Source of the DNA: Clarkia xantiana subsp. parviflora
Taxonomy: Eukaryota; Streptophyta; Magnoliopsida; Myrtales; Onagraceae
DNA: 64,000 nt
Assembly: GCA_036873135.1 (NCBI GenBank)
Contig: JAPTYO010000002.1
Coordinates: forward strand, 23,896,452 to 23,960,451
Direction of reading: 5' to 3'
Positions 32,732-44,617 of the stretch are shown piece by piece. How positions within the stretch are numbered: position 1 is the stretch's first letter; every line of letters begins with the position of its first letter. The notes beneath the pieces were generated by a model that had not been told where the DNA came from, made no database searches, and saw only the letters and a list, made by a program, of their open reading frames with translations. The position numbers and the translations under genes are program-made.

Positions 32732-33733
32732 CCGAACGACTTGATTAAAATCCCGACATTACGTAACGAGATGGGTCGCCACTACTAGCCCATTCCTTTT
32801 ACCCAGAATTAAGAATAGTTGTCCCTACAAATTGAGATTCACAATCTAAATAAATCAATATTTTATTCAAGTAAGTATGTATGAAATATATAAAAGATAC
32901 AAATTTAAATCATTAATAATATTAAAAATAAAAAAAAATTCATTGTATTAATTTTATATTAAATATAAAGCTACATTATTAATCATTTATAGTAAACTTA
33001 AACATAATTTGTACGAATATTATGAAGTTGTCAAATATGTTCGATCAGATCTTCTTGTAGTTGTCGATGTGTCGGTCTTTCATGAAGTTGGATATTATTT
33101 TGGTTGTACCTCTCATAGGCAGACAAAAGCTCCTCACTTTACTCGGGCAGTGATATACCATATTCAACATCATATGCGAGCATTCACAATGGGTAAAGCC
33201 ATTTTGCTTACTATTTGTAGCCATATAATCGCCACATTAACCATGTGTCATAGAAGAGATGAATAAGTAATTTTGGTAAACACTCACAATAGACAAAGAC
33301 AATTTGGACACAGACATTTTAAATCTATATAATATATTTATAATTTAATAGAATAAAGAAAAATAAAATTATATTTGCTTGCAATTTATTTTAAATAATT
33401 ATATTATACGTAAAAATCACATTTTTATTCAAGTAATTTGTAAGAAATATACAATTTAAATCAATTATAATATTCAAGAAAATCAATATAAATTTTATTG
33501 TATTGATTTTAATAAAAATACATGGCATATACATAATTAAAGTTGTATAATATTTAGGCTTAGTATTTTTTTTTTTTTATTATTGTTGAAAAATGAGAGA
33601 TAACAAATATATTGGAAATGCGCAAATGTCCTTTGGACAATATAGAGGAAAGAGAAAAAATATATGGGGGTCAATTAGTGGTTGAAAAAAATTATATATT
33701 GGAAGTGCTGGGCAAAGCCATTTTGGTTTTCAT

Positions 33734-34263
33734 TAGGCTTGGGCATAAAAACCGGTCCGGCCGGACTGGTTCGGAACTAGTCTGGAACCGGACCGTTTGG
33801 AACCGGTCCGGAGTGGACCGGTCCAAATTGGACTGGTTTGTAACCCCTAAATTGGAACCAGTCCAAGGGGTATACCAAACCAGTCCAAAAAACCAGTCCG
33901 GACCGGACCGGTTTTGAACCGCTTTTTAGTTATTAAAAAAAAACGTTTTGACCGAGACTATTTAAAAAAAAAAAAAAAAAAACGGTTTTTGACCGGTTTT
34001 GACCGATTTTGACCGGTTTCTGACTGATTTTGACTGGTTTTGGACCGATTTTTATTGATAAAACCGGTCCGACATATAAAACCGGCCCAAGACTTGTTTT
34101 TTTAAAAAACAGTCCAAAACCGGTTCTGGACCGGTTCAAACCAGTCCAGTTTTTTTTAGACCAACCTAAGCCAAAAAAACCCTAGTTATTACTGGACCGG
34201 ACCGTTTAAAACAGTTCCGGTCCGGAACCGGTTCGGCCTGAACCGGTTCAGTGCCCACCCCTA
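33734..34263. mobile_element. hAT-like MITE (530 bp) inside the inverted-repeat complex
   Basis: Ends TAGGCTTGGGCA and (reverse complement) TAGGGGTGGGCA. Both flanks are GTTTTCAT (33726-33733 and 34264-34271), a perfect 8-bp duplication. The interior is a mosaic of ACCGGTCC and GGACCGG words, usual for plant hAT MITEs. It lies in the left arm of the larger inverted repeat and interrupts it. Confidence 0.9.
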
Positions 34264-35001
34264 GTTTTCATTTTGAGCTACCTCACCTCCACATCATCAA
34301 TTGTCATAAAAAAAATTAATTTAATTTGAAATATATTTACCTCTTACAATGGCAAAGACAATTTTTGTCTCAAATTTTATTATTATATAATATAAACATT
34401 AGATACCATATGGAGAGAGATTAAAAAACTATAACAAAATATGAATATGTACAAAATGTCCATGGACAAGTTAGAGCACTTCCGATGGGCAAATTTTTCA
34501 AGACATTTGCTTATGTGGATGTGAGAGGCTTGGACAAAATTTGTCCATACCACTAATTGTCTATCTAATTTCTTATTATCTTTCCTCTAAGTTGTCCATG
34601 TGACATTTTGTACACTTTCATATTTTGCTATAGTTTTTATTCTCTCTTCAATTTGTATCTAATGTTTATATTATATAATAATCAAATTTGAGACAAAATT
34701 TGTCTTTGCCATTGTAGGAGGTTAAGCCATTTCAAACTAAATTAATATTATTATTACAATTAATGATGTGGAGGTGATGTGGCTTAAAATGGGAACCAAA
34801 ATGACTTGCACCATTGTGAATGCTCTTAGAGGCAAGATAATAAAAAAGTATATGGACAATTAGTGGGAATGACAATATTTGTCCTAACTTCTCACTTCCA
34901 CCTAAGCAAAATGTCTAATCAAATTTGCCGATGGGTGAGAGATAATAACATAATTTTCTTCACCACTAATTATCCATCAATATATATATATATATATTTT
35001 T

Positions 35002-35183
35002 GGGTTCCGCTAAAATAAAGCCGAGTTTATTTCAACTTGATTTTTCAGCCATTAGATTATGCACATCGTGTAATGTGTAAGAAACATTTTTTTATCTCTC
35101 TTGAATTCTGATTGATTCTCTCTCCTGATCTAATGACTGAAAGATCGAGTTGAAATAAACTCGATTGCATTTTAGCATGCCCC
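35002..35183. mobile_element. Short MITE (182 bp), copy 2
   Basis: Ends GGGTTCCGCTAAAAT and (reverse complement) GGGGCATGCTAAAAT, with inner arms GAGTTTATTTCAACT. Flanks TATTTTT at 34995-35001 and 35184-35190 are identical. Related to 13939-14108. Confidence 0.72.
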
Positions 35184-36311
35184 TATTTTTTTATCTCTCC
35201 TCTAAATCGTCATAAGGACATCTGTATTTTCAAGATATTTGCTCTCTCTCCTTTTTTTATTTTTCTTTTTTGTATTCTTTTCAACAACAAAATAAAATTA
35301 ATACTAAACCTAAAAATTATACAACATTGGTTATGTATTGGCCATGTATTTTTATTTAAAAATCAATATAATGGAACTTATATTCATTTTTTCAAATATT
35401 ATTAATTAAATTATATATTTCTTATAATTTATAACGAATTACTTGAATAAAAATTTGATTTTTTTTATGTATAATACAACCAGTTAATTAAAAAATAAAT
35501 TACAAGTAAATATTTTTTTATTATATTATATTATATAAATATCATATAGATCTAAAATTTCTACGTCCAAATTATCTTATTTATTGTGAGTGCTTTTTTT
35601 AAATTACTTTTTTCTCTCTTTTATGACACATTATTAATATGGCGGTGATATGGCTACAACCGAGAGCCAAAATGACATTAACCATGAGGGCTCGCATATG
35701 ATGATGTTGAATGTTGTATATCACTGCCAGAGTTAAGTGATGACCATTTTCCTACTTATGAGTGGTACATCCAAAATAATATATAACTTCGTGATAGACT
35801 GACACATCGAAAACTATAAGAAGATATGCTCGAACATATTTGACAATTTCTTAATACACGTACAAATTATATCTAAATTTTCTATAAGTGATTAATAATG
35901 TAACTTTATTTATTTAATATATAAATTAATACAATGAAGTTTTCTATAAGTGATTAATATAAGTGATTAATGATGTAATTTTATTATTTAATATACAAAT
36001 TAATACAATGAAGTTTTCTATTATGTATTTTTTTCTTAAATAAATATTTGAATAATATATTAGTTAGTATTAAATAAATTATAAGTAAATATGTTTTTAT
36101 TTATTTATATCGTATAAAAATTATATATATTCAATATGACTTTCCTAATGTGCCTAAAATGACTTTGACTATTGTGAATACTTTGATCAATATTTTTTTT
36201 TTCTCTATTTTTGTGACACATACCTAATAAGGTGATAATGTGATTATAAATATGAGCCAAAATGATTTTTCCATTGTGACTGCTCTAATTACTATCTGTA
36301 CTAGTAATGAG

Positions 36312-36959
36312 TAGGGGTGGGCATAAAAAATTGAGATCCGGAACCTGAGAAAACCGTTCCGAGACTGTCCTGTAAAACTCGTCCCGAATGAAAAACCGAA
36401 TCCGATTTAAAATTTCCCGCCCGAATATTCAGGTTCGGGCTTGGGTTCTGAGCTGAAAAGCCTGTTTCACCTGAACCCGCCTGATTATTATCATTATCAT
36501 TTCACATGTTTGTCCTTGTGTTAAGCCCACTAGCCCATGCGTTAATAGTTAGTGTAATATTTTAGTCTAATGACCTAGCATTCAAAAAGATGAGTTAGAG
36601 GGTGAGACGGCTCATTGAAGCAGAGAGAGAAAAATTGAGAGTGTTCACTTCAGCGGCATGCCAGTCAGCTCTCAAACCTCGAGTCCGGCGATCTCGCCGT
36701 TTGTCTAATTAGATCTTTAACCACGTATGATCAAGTTTTATTCCTCTGTGGACCATAATGTATGTGTATATACATATAAAGCTAAATCTTCATGCTTATA
36801 ATATATGTGTCACTTCATATAATGATATATACTGAGCTTGGTCGAATTTTTTTCTTATATTTTATCGACCGAATCCAAATCCGAACCTAAAACCCGAATT
36901 TGGTGGGCGGAAATTATTTTTCAAAATTCCCGACCGAACTCGTCCGCACCAACTCCTTC
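36312..36959. mobile_element. hAT-like element (648 bp)
   Basis: Left end TAGGGGTGGGCATAAAA. Both flanks are TAATGAG (36305-36311 and 36960-36966). Terminal zones are rich in CCGAA and CCCG words while the middle is unrelated. The right end (CGCACCAACTCCTTC) is only loosely inverted to the left, so an aged or partly degraded copy. Confidence 0.6.
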
Positions 36960-37029
36960 TAATGAGGAAGATAAAGATAAGGTGCGTTGGATGTATCTAT
37001 ATCTAGTCTATCTATGTATGTAATCTATA

Positions 37030-37773
37030 TATCTGAGACACTAGGGGCGGGCCATGTGGAAATAAAGAAGGAAGGCAGGCCGCAGTCGTCTTGAGAGTTG
37101 AGAAAAGATGCAAGAAGTCTAACGTGAACCGCTCTGTAAGCAAGGAGGAGACAAGACAAGAAACAACAGCAGACACAATCGTGGTCCCCACTCACCGCCC
37201 CCCATTCTTCTCCTTCTCTTCTCTTAGCTGCTACTCTCCACTCTTCTTACGTACCTTTCTCTCTCTCTCTAACTCAAACCTTTGTTTCCATCCAACCCTA
37301 AGAGCCGTTTTAAGAGCCGCAGTCCGCTCTTTCTATCATTGCTTGCTTGTTGCTTCGCTTATAATAATATATATACAATACAATATAATATAATTAAAAA
37401 CCCCTCAATTCAAGAAAAGCTAGCCAGCTAGCTACATAGATAGATAGAGATAGAGATAGAGACCACTTCATAGGAATAGGATACAATCCATCTTCCATCT
37501 TTGCCTCTTTCCTTTTTCGTCCCCTCTCTCTCTCTGGTTCTGGTTAGAGCAGAGCAGAGCCATGGTCCATAATTGAAGAGCTTCAAGTTGTCGGTGCTCT
37601 TTCTTGTTGAAAGCAGCTGCAACTGTAGAGAAGAAAGCGAAAGGGAACACTAACAAAGGTAAATTAGTCAGATTTCCACTCTCCGGCGCCGCCATAGGAG
37701 ACCCAGCTAGGGTTTTTGTTTTCTTGAAGGAATCGAAAGCAAAGTTTGGATCTTGCGTCGTCGGCACAAAAAC
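37030..37773 (+). promoter_or_regulatory. Upstream and leader region of the AHL gene
   Basis: Sequence between the hAT-like element and the AHL start codon. It has pyrimidine-rich stretches (CTCTCTCTCTCTAAC at about 37258-37272 and CCTCTCTCTCTCTCTGG at 37525-37540), a TATA-like TATAATAATATATATAC near 37358-37374 and a GATAGA repeat at 37438-37462. If the TATA-like stretch is used, the leader is about 370 bases. CT-rich tracts are common in plant leaders and core promoters. No intron can be shown. Confidence 0.5.
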
Positions 37774-38706
37774 ATGGAGCACGGCCACTCTCTGCCTCCT
37801 CCGTTCCACACAAGGGATTTCCAGTTCCAGCAGCAGCAGTTCCTTCAGCAGCAGCAGCAGAACTCCGAGGACGACCGCGGCGGCGGAGGTTTGTCCACTC
37901 CGGGGAACCACAAGCGGGATCGGGACGATAACAGCGACGGCAGCTCCAACGGTAACGACAACAAATTGGGGGACCACTCAGGCGGCGGGGGATCCACCGG
38001 GGAGGTCACGAGGCGCCCACGTGGCCGCCCCACAGGATCCAAAAACAAACCGCAGCCGCCCATCATCGTGACGCGTGACAGCGCCAACGCCTTACGGACC
38101 CACGTGATGGAGGTGGCCGACGGTTGCGACGTGGTGGAGAGCGTTTCCACGTTTGCTAGGAGACGCCAGAGGGGGGTATGTATCATGAGCGGCACCGGCA
38201 CCGTCACAAACGTCACTCTCCGGCAACCGGCCTCTCCTGGTGCCGTCGTAACCCTACGCGGCCGTTTTGAGATCCTTTCACTTTCTGGGTCGTTCCTGCC
38301 GCCGCCGGCGCCGCCTGCTGCCTCCGGCCTCACCATATACTTGTCTGGCGGCCAGGGCCAGGTCGTGGGTGGAAGCGTGGTCGGAACCCTCATGGCTTCC
38401 GGCGCCGTCGTCATTATGGCAGCTTCGTTCAGCAATGCGGCGTATGAGAGGCTCCCTTTGGAAGACGATGATCAGGGGCTGCCGATGCAACCAGGGCCCA
38501 ACAACAACAACAACCTAGGATCTCCCGGGAGCGGCGGAGGACCACCACAGCCTCCACCCACACAACAGACACCTCAGTCACACCAGCAGCTGCTTGGGGA
38601 CCAACAAAATGCAGCCCTATTCCATGGACTTCAACCCAACCTCCTCAACAACTCCCTTCAATTACCATCGGAAACCTACTGGCAAGGCAGTCGACCACCG
38701 TACTGA
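37774..38706 (+). CDS. AHL: AT-hook motif nuclear-localized (AHL) protein
   Basis: A 310-residue intronless protein, complete from ATG (good context, AAACATGGAG) to TGA. The N-terminus has a polyglutamine stretch (18-29), glycine-rich and acidic segments. The AT-hook is at 80-93 with the RGRP core at 83-86, which binds the minor groove of AT-rich DNA. A PPC/DUF296 domain covers about 96-225, with the [12 protein letters not shown] motif at 163-174 that in Arabidopsis AHLs supports complex formation and transcriptional regulation. The C-terminus is Pro/Gln/Asn-rich and ends RPPY. One type-I hook, no intron and the ending place it in clade A, near AHL20-24. Such proteins act in the nucleus on flowering time, growth and organ development. 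No frame damage; GC-rich coding in contrast to its flanks. Family call certain, paralogue assignment not. Confidence 0.95.
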   Translation: MEHGHSLPPPFHTRDFQFQQQQFLQQQQQNSEDDRGGGGLSTPGNHKRDRDDNSDGSSNGNDNKLGDHSGGGGSTGEVTRRPRGRPTGSKNKPQPPIIVTRDSANALRTHVMEVADGCDVVESVSTFARRRQRGVCIMSGTGTVTNVTLRQPASPGAVVTLRGRFEILSLSGSFLPPPAPPAASGLTIYLSGGQGQVVGGSVVGTLMASGAVVIMAASFSNAAYERLPLEDDDQGLPMQPGPNNNNNLGSPGSGGGPPQPPPTQQTPQSHQQLLGDQQNAALFHGLQPNLLNNSLQLPSETYWQGSRPPY

Positions 38707-39264
38707 TGATTTTCTTCATTTGATTCTGTATCTTGAAATCACCACACCAATCTGACATCTTAGATTTGTTGTTTAGAACAAGTACTGATCAGGGGAGTGA
38801 GTTTATGAGGTTCCTGTCAATTGAATACCAATTTGAGGAGGAGTTTTAATTTTAGTTATTGCTTTGTGTTTTCGATACATCCATATCTCTTTAGGGTTTC
38901 TTCTGTAATTTCCAATTCATTTTGATGAAGCTGTAGTTTAATTATGTTTTTGATTGAAAACATCTCTGTAATTCAGTTGCACGATAATTAAGTTCAATTA
39001 TTTTTTCATTTAGAAATAATATAATCAGCTGCAACATACCAACTCTCCTAAATGCTGGAGTGGAAGGTGAATGTATGATTTAACTATTATTAGATAACAG
39101 ATAATTCCAATTATTAGATAATGATCATCTAATTCCTTTAACATGTTTAAATATCTCCGGTCTTGCTCTTATTATGAGAATGAGTTTTCTTGGGGACTAT
39201 TAGACACTCGGACGAATCGGTAGTTAAGATTTTTTTTGTAAACCTTACAAGTTTTGCTTATGGA
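38707..39264. other. AHL 3' region
   Basis: Begins with the AHL 3' UTR, T-rich with several AATAA-like candidates (for example TAATTAAGTT at about 38985). The polyadenylation site cannot be fixed. No other gene seen. Confidence 0.45.
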
Positions 39265-39665
39265 TAAATTGTTAGCTTTGAAAAATATTCAGTCTAATTT
39301 TTGTACGAAATTGGTCACTTAACTGACAAGTGATTAAAAATTCGGAAACCATATCTAAAATGACGGAATTTGCCTCATCCACATAGTCATTCATAAGCAT
39401 ATCGACGTAACCAGAATTACAAAGTTTCATTATATCATGAAAACATTCAAAGAAAAACATTTTTTTTATGAGGGCAATTTCATCTTTATGTTAGGGTAGA
39501 ACTTTATAATTTGGTTATGTGGATGCTTATGAATGACTATGTGGTTGAGACCGATTCTGTCATTTTAAGTCCGATTCCCAGTCCTTTTTTTAATCACTTG
39601 TCAGCCACGTGACAAATTCCGTCCAAATTAGACATAATGTTTGTCATAATAATGTGAGTTATCAA
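39265..39665. mobile_element. Inverted-repeat MITE, about 400 bp
   Basis: Left arm about 39275-39440, right arm about 39490-39650. GACAAGTGATTAAAAA and CATAGTCATTCATAAGCAT near the left are mirrored as TTTTTAATCACTTGTC and ATGCTTATGAATGACTATG on the right. No coding sequence; no clear duplication at the edges. Confidence 0.65.
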
Positions 39666-41630
39666 CCATTTGGTAATTAACCCAGCTTTCTAATTTTACA
39701 TAGAAGTTGATGCTTCAGATCGTCTATTCGTTTCTGCAGATTGGTATAATTTAGTCAATTTTGTCGGACGAAAAAACTATCTACTTTCAGTGAGCTAGTT
39801 CTGGCTACTTCTTCAGACATGCAAAGTAACAGATAAAATTCAACTTAAAATGAACGAGTGATGAAGCGAGTACAATCGTAAACGTCTTTTTATTATACCC
39901 TAAACTATAATGTTGTGTTTTTTGCAGTTCGACTTGACATATAAAGAAATTTTGAAAAATAAATTAATTATACAGACTTGATCCATAAGCCTTTGAATTA
40001 ATACCTCAAATACACCAAATTATTAGTAGAAGTGGAAATGCCCGGGGAATAAAGCTCTCGTAGGTTCACTAATTTTATAAGTGATATGATTGTTAGCTAG
40101 GGTACCAAATATTTAGGAATTAATTAAATTAAGGTATCCAAACTTTAACTTTTGGGTTGCACTTGGATATTATATAAACAACTGCATCAAAATTTCACGA
40201 GGCTGGTAGTGATGATATTCTGTGCCATGGGATTTTGATTGGTGCTGCTAACTAGGGTTTTGATTTTACTTTTTATGTCAGTTCACGATATAATTAATAA
40301 TATATTTGCTTCACATTTAAAATAATTCTCTCAGACTAGCTAGGTGCATATTGGAAGCGATAAATGCTAGTCATCAATAATTTCAAATCAAACCTAATAT
40401 TAAGGAACTAGCTAATAAACAAATTATTAAACCGCATATTTGGTATTAGGGTTTTGGTTTGGTACTATTATATAGAATGTAAAGTAAAAGCATGAAATGG
40501 AATGGAAGGGGCGGCAGATCGCCAATAAGATGACCACCGCGTGCTTGCAATTGCATGCTCTCTTGGGCAGCTAATTAAGCTAGCTAGCTAGCGCTGCAGC
40601 AGCAGCAACCAACTAGCTAAGCTAAGGTAAGCGCGCATTATATATATATTTATTTATTGCAGAAACAACGAACGGAGGATACAAATGGAATCCATGCCAA
40701 TTCTTTGTCCCTTTCCTCCACTCTTTTGTTGACTCCTGCTGTGTGTTTGCTTCGCCACTTTGACTGCAAATACGTACTATCTTGTTAGTATATGTCTGGT
40801 AATATAAATATATAGCATACACTTGTTAATAAAACCTAAGATAACCCCATTACACAAAATGGGAGCTCTCAGAATGAAAAATATATATGTATTATAAACA
40901 ACATTTGACTGTTTACAGTATATATACTTCAGTGCGTTATGAAGCTAGTATGCCAATAATACTGCCTTCTAGTATGATCATCTAGCAAATACATCCCCCC
41001 CCCCCAAAAAAAAAAAAACTAAGATAACATAATTAAAAATACTACAGTATCATTATGTAACATGAGGTTGGCAATTCTAGAGCTTTATAAGCAATTTTGC
41101 AACTTTTTAACTAAATCTACTTGAGTCCACAACCAGTAATTTTAGAGTTCTTAGAGCATCTACAATTGTATCAGATAGGATTACATAAATAAAGGGTCTA
41201 TATGTTTTTTTTATGTAAAATGGAAAAAAATACTGCAGTAGTTTTATATAGCAATTCTTAAAAATGGGACACACATGTTTTTGTTTTTTTTTGTTTTTTT
41301 TTTTTTTTATAAATATTTTTGCATAAACCATTCTTTAAATCTAAGGAAAAAATTACGTTTACATAAAATTAATTGTTTTTTTTTTCAAAACCAAGCGATT
41401 CTGGGCAGCTCCCTCGTTATTTTTTTTCCAAACCAGTGGACAGTCCCTATCGTTTTTTTGGTTTGGCAGCGGACAGCCACCCTCGTTTTTTTGGCAACGA
41501 ATATATATATATTGGAATTATTAAACATGTTTCTCTGTCCCCCCTAATGGACTTATCTAATGAGGCTTGGTGTTTTTCAGCATTTTAGACTCTTAATGAC
41601 CTAATTAAACTAACCCAAATAAATATAACC
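39666..41630. other. Intergenic, no gene recognised
   Basis: AT-rich. Holds a GC-containing AGC-repeat patch near 40575-40610, a C10-A12 run at 40987-41010, and three loose copies of a CAGCNNCCCTCGTTTTTTT-like word at about 41405-41490. Confidence 0.5.
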
Positions 41631-41922
41631 ATGGGTTAAACGCCCAACATATAAGTTCAACTTAGTAATTGTAGAAAAACACTTCAACAAACTAAAGACA
41701 ATCAATTATAAATAACTTAAGTCTTTGAGAGTGTCTTGGATCTTCTTGTCTTTTTTATTAATCTCTCTTCAACTCATGGGTTAAATGCCCAACAGATAAG
41801 TTCAACTTAGTAATTGTAGAAAAACACTTCAACAAACTAAAGACAATGAATTATAAATAACTTAAGTCTTTGAGAGTGTCTTGGATCTTCTTGTCTTTTT
41901 TATTCGTCTCTCTTCAACTCAT
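41631..41922. repeat. 145-bp tandem duplication
   Basis: ATGGGTTAAACGCCCAACAT at 41631 recurs at 41776 (ATGGGTTAAATGCCCAACAG), and the two 145-bp units differ at only a few positions, so the duplication is recent. Non-coding. Confidence 0.9.
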
Positions 41923-42218
41923 GTTCGCCTTGGGGTTGCTCCATTATATATATATATATTACGAATATATATTGAACGAATTTGCAATAATTGAAAATTT
42001 AATTATAATTACTTTTAAATCGGTTGTTAAAATTTAATAGTAAAATATATATGTTTAAGTAAAATGTTTAGGTAAAACCATTGTAAACCTACTTCTATGG
42101 AGGTTGCGGTAAGCGGTAGTAGGGATAGGGGGCCAGTACCCCGCAGGATCCTGGTGATAATGATGCGACCTTTGCTCGCTCTTTCGAGTTTGATCTAGTA
42201 ACCTCGGGCAAATCAAAG

Positions 42219-43040
42219 AGAGTGGAGAAAGTCGTTGGCTGGGTGAAACCGAATAGTGGTTGGGTGAAATTGAATACAGATGGTTCATCGAAAGGGAACC
42301 CGTGTCCAGCTGGTGCGGGTGGCATTTTTCGGGATGAGGCAGGAAATTGGCTTGGAGGCTTCATGAAGAGCCTCGGGGTGGCCACCTTCGTGTGTGCAGA
42401 ATTAGGAGCTATACGGTCGGGACTTGAACTTGCGTGGAGCCGAGGATTTACGAAACTTTTAGTGAAGTCAGATTCACTTTCAACTCTATTTTGGAAAAGG
42501 GCTTTCCCTCGTGGGGAAAGAGAAGAACCCTTATTTAAAGGTAAGAGAGGGGAGTCAAAATCAATAGAAAAAATACCTCGGCTTTTAAGTCGAGTGAAGA
42601 AGTTTGGTTATAAAAGACCGCCTTCGCTGATAACTTTTACGTCTGGTCAGCCTCTTGGCTATTTAGGCTCTTGGCATTTGTTCGCACTTTCACACCATTG
42701 GATTGTATGGTTATGTGTTGAACTCGTGTATCCTGGAAAGGGTCCGTTTACTCGGTACGCCTTATTGGGAGATGATATTGTCATCGCAGACCAAAAGGTT
42801 GCGGCCAAATATAGAGAGATTCTAGCCCGGGTCGATATTTCGCTTCCTAAATCCATAGTCTCATCTAATGGGAGTCTCGTATTGGGAATTACTCTAGGTG
42901 TACTCGTAATAGTGTGGTTAGAAAGGGAAATATCTGCCGGACTACAACAACCGGAGGAGAAACAATGGGACTTGGATGTGGTCCAGAAATACCTTTTGGT
43001 GTTATTCTGGGTCACTAGCTTCTTCTCTTTCGTTAGTTGA
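42219..43040 (+). pseudogene. Fused frame: RNase H domain plus mitovirus RdRp remnant
   Basis: One open frame of 270 codons without an ATG at its start. Residues about 13-90 form a plant RNase H (RVT_3 type): WVKLNTDGSSKGN with D20, FVCAELGAIRSG with E60, LLVKSDSLST with D84; the domain stops early. From about 135 onward it is mitovirus-like RNA-dependent RNA polymerase: SGQPLGYLGSWHLFALSHH (motif B) and YALLGDDIVI with the catalytic GDD at 183-185 (motif C), then the ISLPKS segment. The N-terminal palm motif A and most of the RdRp are missing, so no polymerase activity is expected. Plant mitochondrial genomes carry such mitovirus pieces, and the flanking sequence looks mitochondrial, so transfer through mtDNA is likely. 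Confidence 0.8.
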
Positions 43041-43680
43041 TGCTAGATTGAAAGCCAGGAGAAGGACTTGAAGAGCTAGCTTCCACTGATGGTTCCGCTT
43101 CACCGGCAGCTGCTATTGGCTCAGTTGCTCCTGCTAGATGCCTTGGATATGGAGATGAAGAGGAGATCCAGTTGTTCCGGTACCGGTGGTTGTGATCGCA
43201 AGTAGATGCATAAATAGGCCGGCCCTCGATTGGATGTTTAGCTGGGCTTAGAAGCTGACTTGCAACCATTCTTCCATTTGAGGTCTCACTCCTTAAGCAA
43301 CCAGCACATAGTTCAGTGTTGTTCAAGCTAAGAATGAGTTGTTAGCTCTTCTCACCGCTCTCGCTGGTGTTTAGCTGCACTGTTTGTTCTTCCGCGCTGC
43401 TAATCTCCTGTTAAGCATATTGGCGGTGGGTCACCATTACTTGACTTCGAAAGGCGAACATCTGGGCAAGGGAAAGGGCAGTGCGCCTGGTGCAAATGGA
43501 TTTCTTCATGAGATACCAATCAGAATGGAGGGCCCCCTACCTACGTACATGATTGATAGAATCACTACGTAGGGGGCTCTCTCTTTTTTTTTTTGTCAAT
43601 CGAGCTTTCTTTTTTTTTTTCGAAATTCAATTTTTTCCATTTTGATAGAAAGGGGATTTCTTTGACTGGAAATAAAAATA
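42500..43680. other. Probable nuclear copy of mitochondrial DNA (NUMT)
   Basis: Base composition is more even than in the surroundings, and the segment carries the mitovirus-like frame known from plant mitochondrial DNA. GC-richer wording such as GGGAAAGGGCAGTGCGCCTG and a perfect-looking hairpin (CCCCCTACCTACGTA.. against ..TACGTAGGGGGC at 43531-43576) are not like the host. Borders are inferred from the return to AT-rich sequence. An organelle genome comparison is needed to confirm. Confidence 0.55.
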
Positions 43681-44590
43681 ATATTCATTACTGGACGTGG
43701 TTCATGCATAAGTTTCTCTGTAATTTCAACCATGAAAAAAAGTTTTATCTATAATACTAAGTTTCGTAATATTCATTTGTGGATAGACAAGGAGATCTTA
43801 TCAGATCCACTATTGGCCCAGTTCCGACGCACGTCGCCATGCTTTCTGAGCCCACTAAAGCCTTGTGCATATCAATTATCATCAACAAGAAAAGTTCAAT
43901 AAATGTTTTACATTTTATCCATAAAAAGGTTTTTTTATTTTTAATATAATAAGGATAACAGATGAAACCCTTAACACAACTTTGATCAAATTATTATTAT
44001 AAATCAAAATTTGAACTTTTAAGTTTTTTCAATAAATTTTTTTGAACTTTAATTTTCTAGCAAATTGATATATTTTATTTTTATCAAAATAGAACTAAAA
44101 TGTGCATGTTCCGGCCACATGAGATCTTTTGATGTATAACTAAGATAATTTCGGTAATTAATCGAAAGTATTATATGAAATACCTTCAATTTGGTATAAA
44201 TCAAATTGAAGATATTTTACTACAACCCTTTTAAGTTTTTGGTAAATTCATCATAAGTATACATAAAAGATTTTATGTGGCTGCCACAAACCTTTTTTTT
44301 TTAATCTAATTTGATTGATTGGGTTATAAATGAGGTCGCAATTTGTTCGTAAATTAAAATTTAAGATGACCAATTTTAAAATGTAAATTGCAATTTATAA
44401 TTAGTTCAAAATTCGGATAATAATTTAATTATTATAATAATAATTAACTTCAATACTAAAATAAAACAATAGCAAAAAAAAAAAAAAACATTTATGTCCA
44501 TTTATGCATTTGTAAGGAAGCTAATTATAGTGGTTCAGTACTTTTGTTTTTAGTATATACAAGATCGGTTTTACAATTTCGATCGGGAGC
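43681..44590. other. Intergenic, no gene recognised
   Basis: AT-rich. Nothing supported. Confidence 0.45.
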
Positions 44591-44617
44591 ATTAAGGTTA
44601 AAACTCTTTCTAATGAG

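Larger units (their letters stand above)
32850..36150. repeat. 3.3-kb inverted-repeat complex (MITE nest)
   Basis: The segment at about 32925-33730 reappears reverse-complemented at about 35190-36000; for example CAGTGATATACCATATTCAA near 33150 mirrors the sequence near 35715. Further in, about 34275-34460 mirrors 34600-34790, and 34466-34590 mirrors 34815-34945. Edge words GAGCATTCACAATGG (33177) and CCATTGTGAATGCTC (to about 34808) are typical of PIF/Tourist-like MITEs. I read this as several related MITEs nested in each other; exact borders cannot be fixed by eye. Confidence 0.65.

Noticed and set aside
37845..38435. Minus-strand frames opposite the AHL gene
   Set aside because: Shadow frames of a GC-rich coding region, no domain.
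43531..43576. Hairpin as a tRNA or mitochondrial terminator
   Set aside because: The inverted words are visible, but no tRNA features, and no function can be supported.
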